Source: an uncultured Algimonas sp. | GTDB lineage: Bacteria; Pseudomonadota; Alphaproteobacteria; Caulobacterales; Maricaulaceae | Direction of reading: 5' to 3' | Length of the DNA stretch: 64,000 nucleotides | Assembly: GCF_947498175.1 (NCBI RefSeq) | Contig: NZ_CANMJB010000003.1 | Span: 1-64,000 of the forward strand | Part shown: positions 62,140 to 64,000 of the stretch, piece by piece | How positions within the stretch are numbered: position 1 is the stretch's first letter | Layout: each line of letters begins with the position of its first letter | Notes under the pieces: generated by a model | The model's input: the letters and a program-made list of their open reading frames with translations, nothing else | What the model was told of the DNA's origin: nothing | Databases searched by the model: none | Program-made: the position numbers and the translations under genes

Positions 62140-62785
62140 TCACTCCCCGCGCGTCGCCGCGCCCCAGTAATTGTAACTCAGCACCTTGGGTCCCGGCACA
62201 TACATCTGTTCCAGTCTTGCAAGGCTCAGGCCCGCATGGGCGAACAGGGCCGGAATGTCGCGGCCCGAATGGCAACCGCCGGCGATGCGCGTCCAGAGCG
62301 GGTCGATGCGCCGTTGCCAGCGCGCCACGCCCGGATCCGGCGCGCGGCCATGTTCGGTGAACAGGATTTCGCCGCCGGGGCGCAACACACGCGCCATTTC
62401 GCGCAAGGCCGCGACCGGGTCGGCAATGGTGCAGAGCGCGTAGGTGACGACGACCGTATCGGCGCTGGCGTCGCCGAGCGGCAGCGCTTCGCCGGACAGG
62501 CCGAGCCGGTCGACCGGAAAATCGCAGGCGGCGGCGCGCCGCCGCCTTGGCCCAGATCGCATCGTCCGGATCGATGCCCGTGACGCGCGTAACGGTCGAC
62601 GCGTCGTAGAATGGCAGGTTCAGACCCGATCCGATGCCGATCTCGACCACCTCGCCCCGGGCCTGCGGCACGATCTTCGCGCGCTGCCGGGCGATCGGCT
62701 TGGTGCCGCAAGCCAAGTCGAGCAGGCGCGGCAGGATGGTCGTGCTGTAGAACCCCATGACGGCCCGCTTAGCCGGGCTGGCCAT
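62140..62785 (-). pseudogene. Class I SAM methyltransferase split by a frameshift
   Basis: The first half (start MASPAKRAVMGFYSTTILPR, ATG 62785 or MGFYS at 62758) carries the SAM-binding block VVEIGIGSGLNLPFYD. The second half (frame ending at 62140) continues with ACDFPVDRLGLSGEALPLGD, VVTYALCTIADP and RVLRPGGEILFTEHG. Together they make one intact UbiE/phospholipid methyltransferase-like protein. The two halves are out of register in a GC-rich run of GCG/CGC repeats around 62525-62545. It may be a real frameshift, a sequencing or assembly error, or programmed slippage. The substrate class is a lipid or quinone by analogy only. Confidence 0.7.
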
Positions 62786-62856
62786 CCGCCGCCAGACAAT
62801 CGGCCCGTCACGGCGTTTTGACTGGGCAGCGGCACGCAAGAGGCTATGAATGATCC

Positions 62857-63858
62857 ATGACCGATCCGATGCCCTCTTCCCCCGACAAGCTCCGTGTCGC
62901 CGTGGCACAGCTGGCCACCGTCATGCTCGACCGGCGGGCCGGGATGGAGCGCGTCCTGTCCGCCATTGCAGATGGCAAATCGCAGGGCGCGGATCTGATC
63001 TGTTTTCCCGAGGCCTACCTGCCCGGCTATCCGTTCTGGCTGTCGGACGGCCACGGCGCGCGGTTCGACGACGATCGCAACAAGCGTCTCTTCGCCCATT
63101 ATGCCGATCAGGCCGTGACGATCGAGGACGGCCATCTGGACCCGATCTGCGACGCCTTGCGCGAAGCGGACATGGCGGCGTGGTTGGGCATCGTGGAGCG
63201 GCCGCGCGACCGGTCGGGCCATTCGCTCTATTGCTCCTATGTCCATATCGACGCTGAGGGCCGGGTCCGCTCCGTCCACCGCAAACTGCAGCCGACCTAT
63301 GAGGAGCGGCTGGTCTGGAGCCCCGGGGACGGACACGGGCTGGTCACGCATCGGATCGGCGCCTTCACGACGGGCGGGCTGAACTGCTGGGAGAACTGGA
63401 TGCCGCTGACGCGCGCCGCCCTCTACGCGCAGGGTGAGGATCTGCACGTGGCGGGCTGGCCCGGCAATCGCCGCAACACCGAAGACCTGACACCGGTCCT
63501 GGCCAAGGAAGGTCGGTCCTTCGTGGTCAGCGTCTGCGGCGTGATGCGGCGCGACGACGTGCGCGACGACATGCCGGAGGCGGACTTCGTGCGGGAGGCT
63601 GTCGGAGACATGTCGGCCGATGGCGGGTCTTGCGTCTGCGCGCCTGACGGGTCGTTCCTGCTGGAACCCTGGGTCGGCAAGGACGGGACTGGCAAGGACG
63701 GGACTGGCGTGAAGACGGTTGAGATCGACGCGGCACGCGTGCGCGAGGAACGCCAGAACTTCGATCCCAGCGGCCATTACTCCCGGCCCGACGTAACCCG
63801 TCTGCATGTGGACCGCACCCGCCAGAGCCTTGCACGGTTCGACGACGGCACCGATTGA
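62857..63858 (+). CDS. Nitrilase-family carbon-nitrogen hydrolase
   Basis: A 333-aa C-N hydrolase with the catalytic triad Glu in FPEAYLPGYPFW (about 49), Lys in HRKLQPTYEERL (about 141) and Cys in GGLNCWENWMPLTR (about 175). The GLNCWENWMP block is the nitrilase (EC 3.5.5) signature, pointing to nitriles rather than amides. A 15-bp tandem duplication at 63676-63705 encodes GKDGTGKDGT in a surface loop near the C-terminus. Confidence 0.9.
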   Translation: MTDPMPSSPDKLRVAVAQLATVMLDRRAGMERVLSAIADGKSQGADLICFPEAYLPGYPFWLSDGHGARFDDDRNKRLFAHYADQAVTIEDGHLDPICDALREADMAAWLGIVERPRDRSGHSLYCSYVHIDAEGRVRSVHRKLQPTYEERLVWSPGDGHGLVTHRIGAFTTGGLNCWENWMPLTRAALYAQGEDLHVAGWPGNRRNTEDLTPVLAKEGRSFVVSVCGVMRRDDVRDDMPEADFVREAVGDMSADGGSCVCAPDGSFLLEPWVGKDGTGKDGTGVKTVEIDAARVREERQNFDPSGHYSRPDVTRLHVDRTRQSLARFDDGTD

Positions 63859-63925
63859 TGTTGCGCCGCGTTAAGAAATCCCTAGTCCGGAGTCAGGACG
63901 CTTCCGCAAACCCGAAAGGACGATC

Positions 63926-64000
63926 ATGAGCAAGCTCGACGAAAAGGTCGGTCAGTATATCGACGAAGTCAGAGGCACGCTGGGCCTGGAGCCCGACGTG
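63926..64000 (+). CDS. Truncated start of a gene at the right edge
   Basis: Only 25 codons are visible (MSKLDEKVGQYIDEVRGTLG and five more), preceded by GAAAGGA at a good distance from ATG 63926. The frame remains open to the end of the window. It is charged and probably helical at the N-terminus. The family cannot be judged from this fragment. Confidence 0.55.
   Translation, partial: MSKLDEKVGQYIDEVRGTLGLEPDV

Overview
The window is a GC-rich, densely packed stretch of chromosome from an alphaproteobacterium. It is probably a Caulobacterales/Maricaulales-type aquatic heterotroph; this placement is an inference. The support is several TonB-dependent receptors, HWE-type (alphaproteobacterial) sensor kinases, four matches to the alphaproteobacterial general-stress sigma (EcfG) promoter GGAAC-N16/17-CGTT, a tlpA/argH neighbourhood and a cysteine-free L31 protein. 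I see no plasmid, phage, CRISPR or IS signature.

Layout. 0-5.3 kb: RNase D, Ada, a small HNH protein, a TlpA-like redoxin and argH. 5.4-10 kb: an iron-type operon (TonB receptor, two small membrane proteins, PepSY reductase-like protein). 10-21 kb: a probable zinc-acquisition region. Its first operon holds a His/Cys-rich small protein, a siderophore-type TonB receptor, an ABC ATPase with two DUF3526 permeases, a Fur/Zur-family regulator with an apparently non-canonical start, and a MerC-like protein. A convergent operon holds a DUF2796 His-rich lipoprotein, a DUF3299 lipoprotein, an ABC ATPase and a permease, resembling the Vibrio zrg genes. A tRNA-Leu(UAG) lies just upstream of that operon. 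21-31 kb: MATE exporter, a ferritin-like/CDGSH/phosphatase operon behind a tandem palindromic repeat, photolyase, exported MsrA, an ArnT-like glycosyltransferase, murI and tRNA-Leu(CAA). 31-37.4 kb: a universal stress protein and an arginine succinyltransferase operon (astA-astB-M20 hydrolase-astD).

37.4-46.7 kb is the most unusual part. Five Crp/Fnr-family regulators, a stand-alone receiver protein, a LOV photosensor joined to a degenerate kinase, and two overlapping HWE-type kinases sit together. Of the two HWE kinases, one keeps the phospho-acceptor His but has lost the ATP-binding motifs, while the other keeps the ATP-binding motifs but has lost the His. They could work only as a complementary pair. 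Several genes in and just beyond this region carry EcfG-type promoters: a 59-aa protein, a YqcI/YcgG-DUF1989 operon, a cardiolipin synthase operon and, further on, a shortened Mfd-like helicase. A candidate sRNA with its own promoter and terminator lies at about 46.9-47.05 kb.

47-64 kb: lipid and phosphoesterase genes, rpmE, suhB, three tiny membrane proteins, efp, the Mfd-like helicase, a HAD phosphatase, an O-antigen ligase-like protein, DUF2855 and crotonase genes, a lipoprotein, a frameshifted methyltransferase, a nitrilase and the start of one truncated gene.
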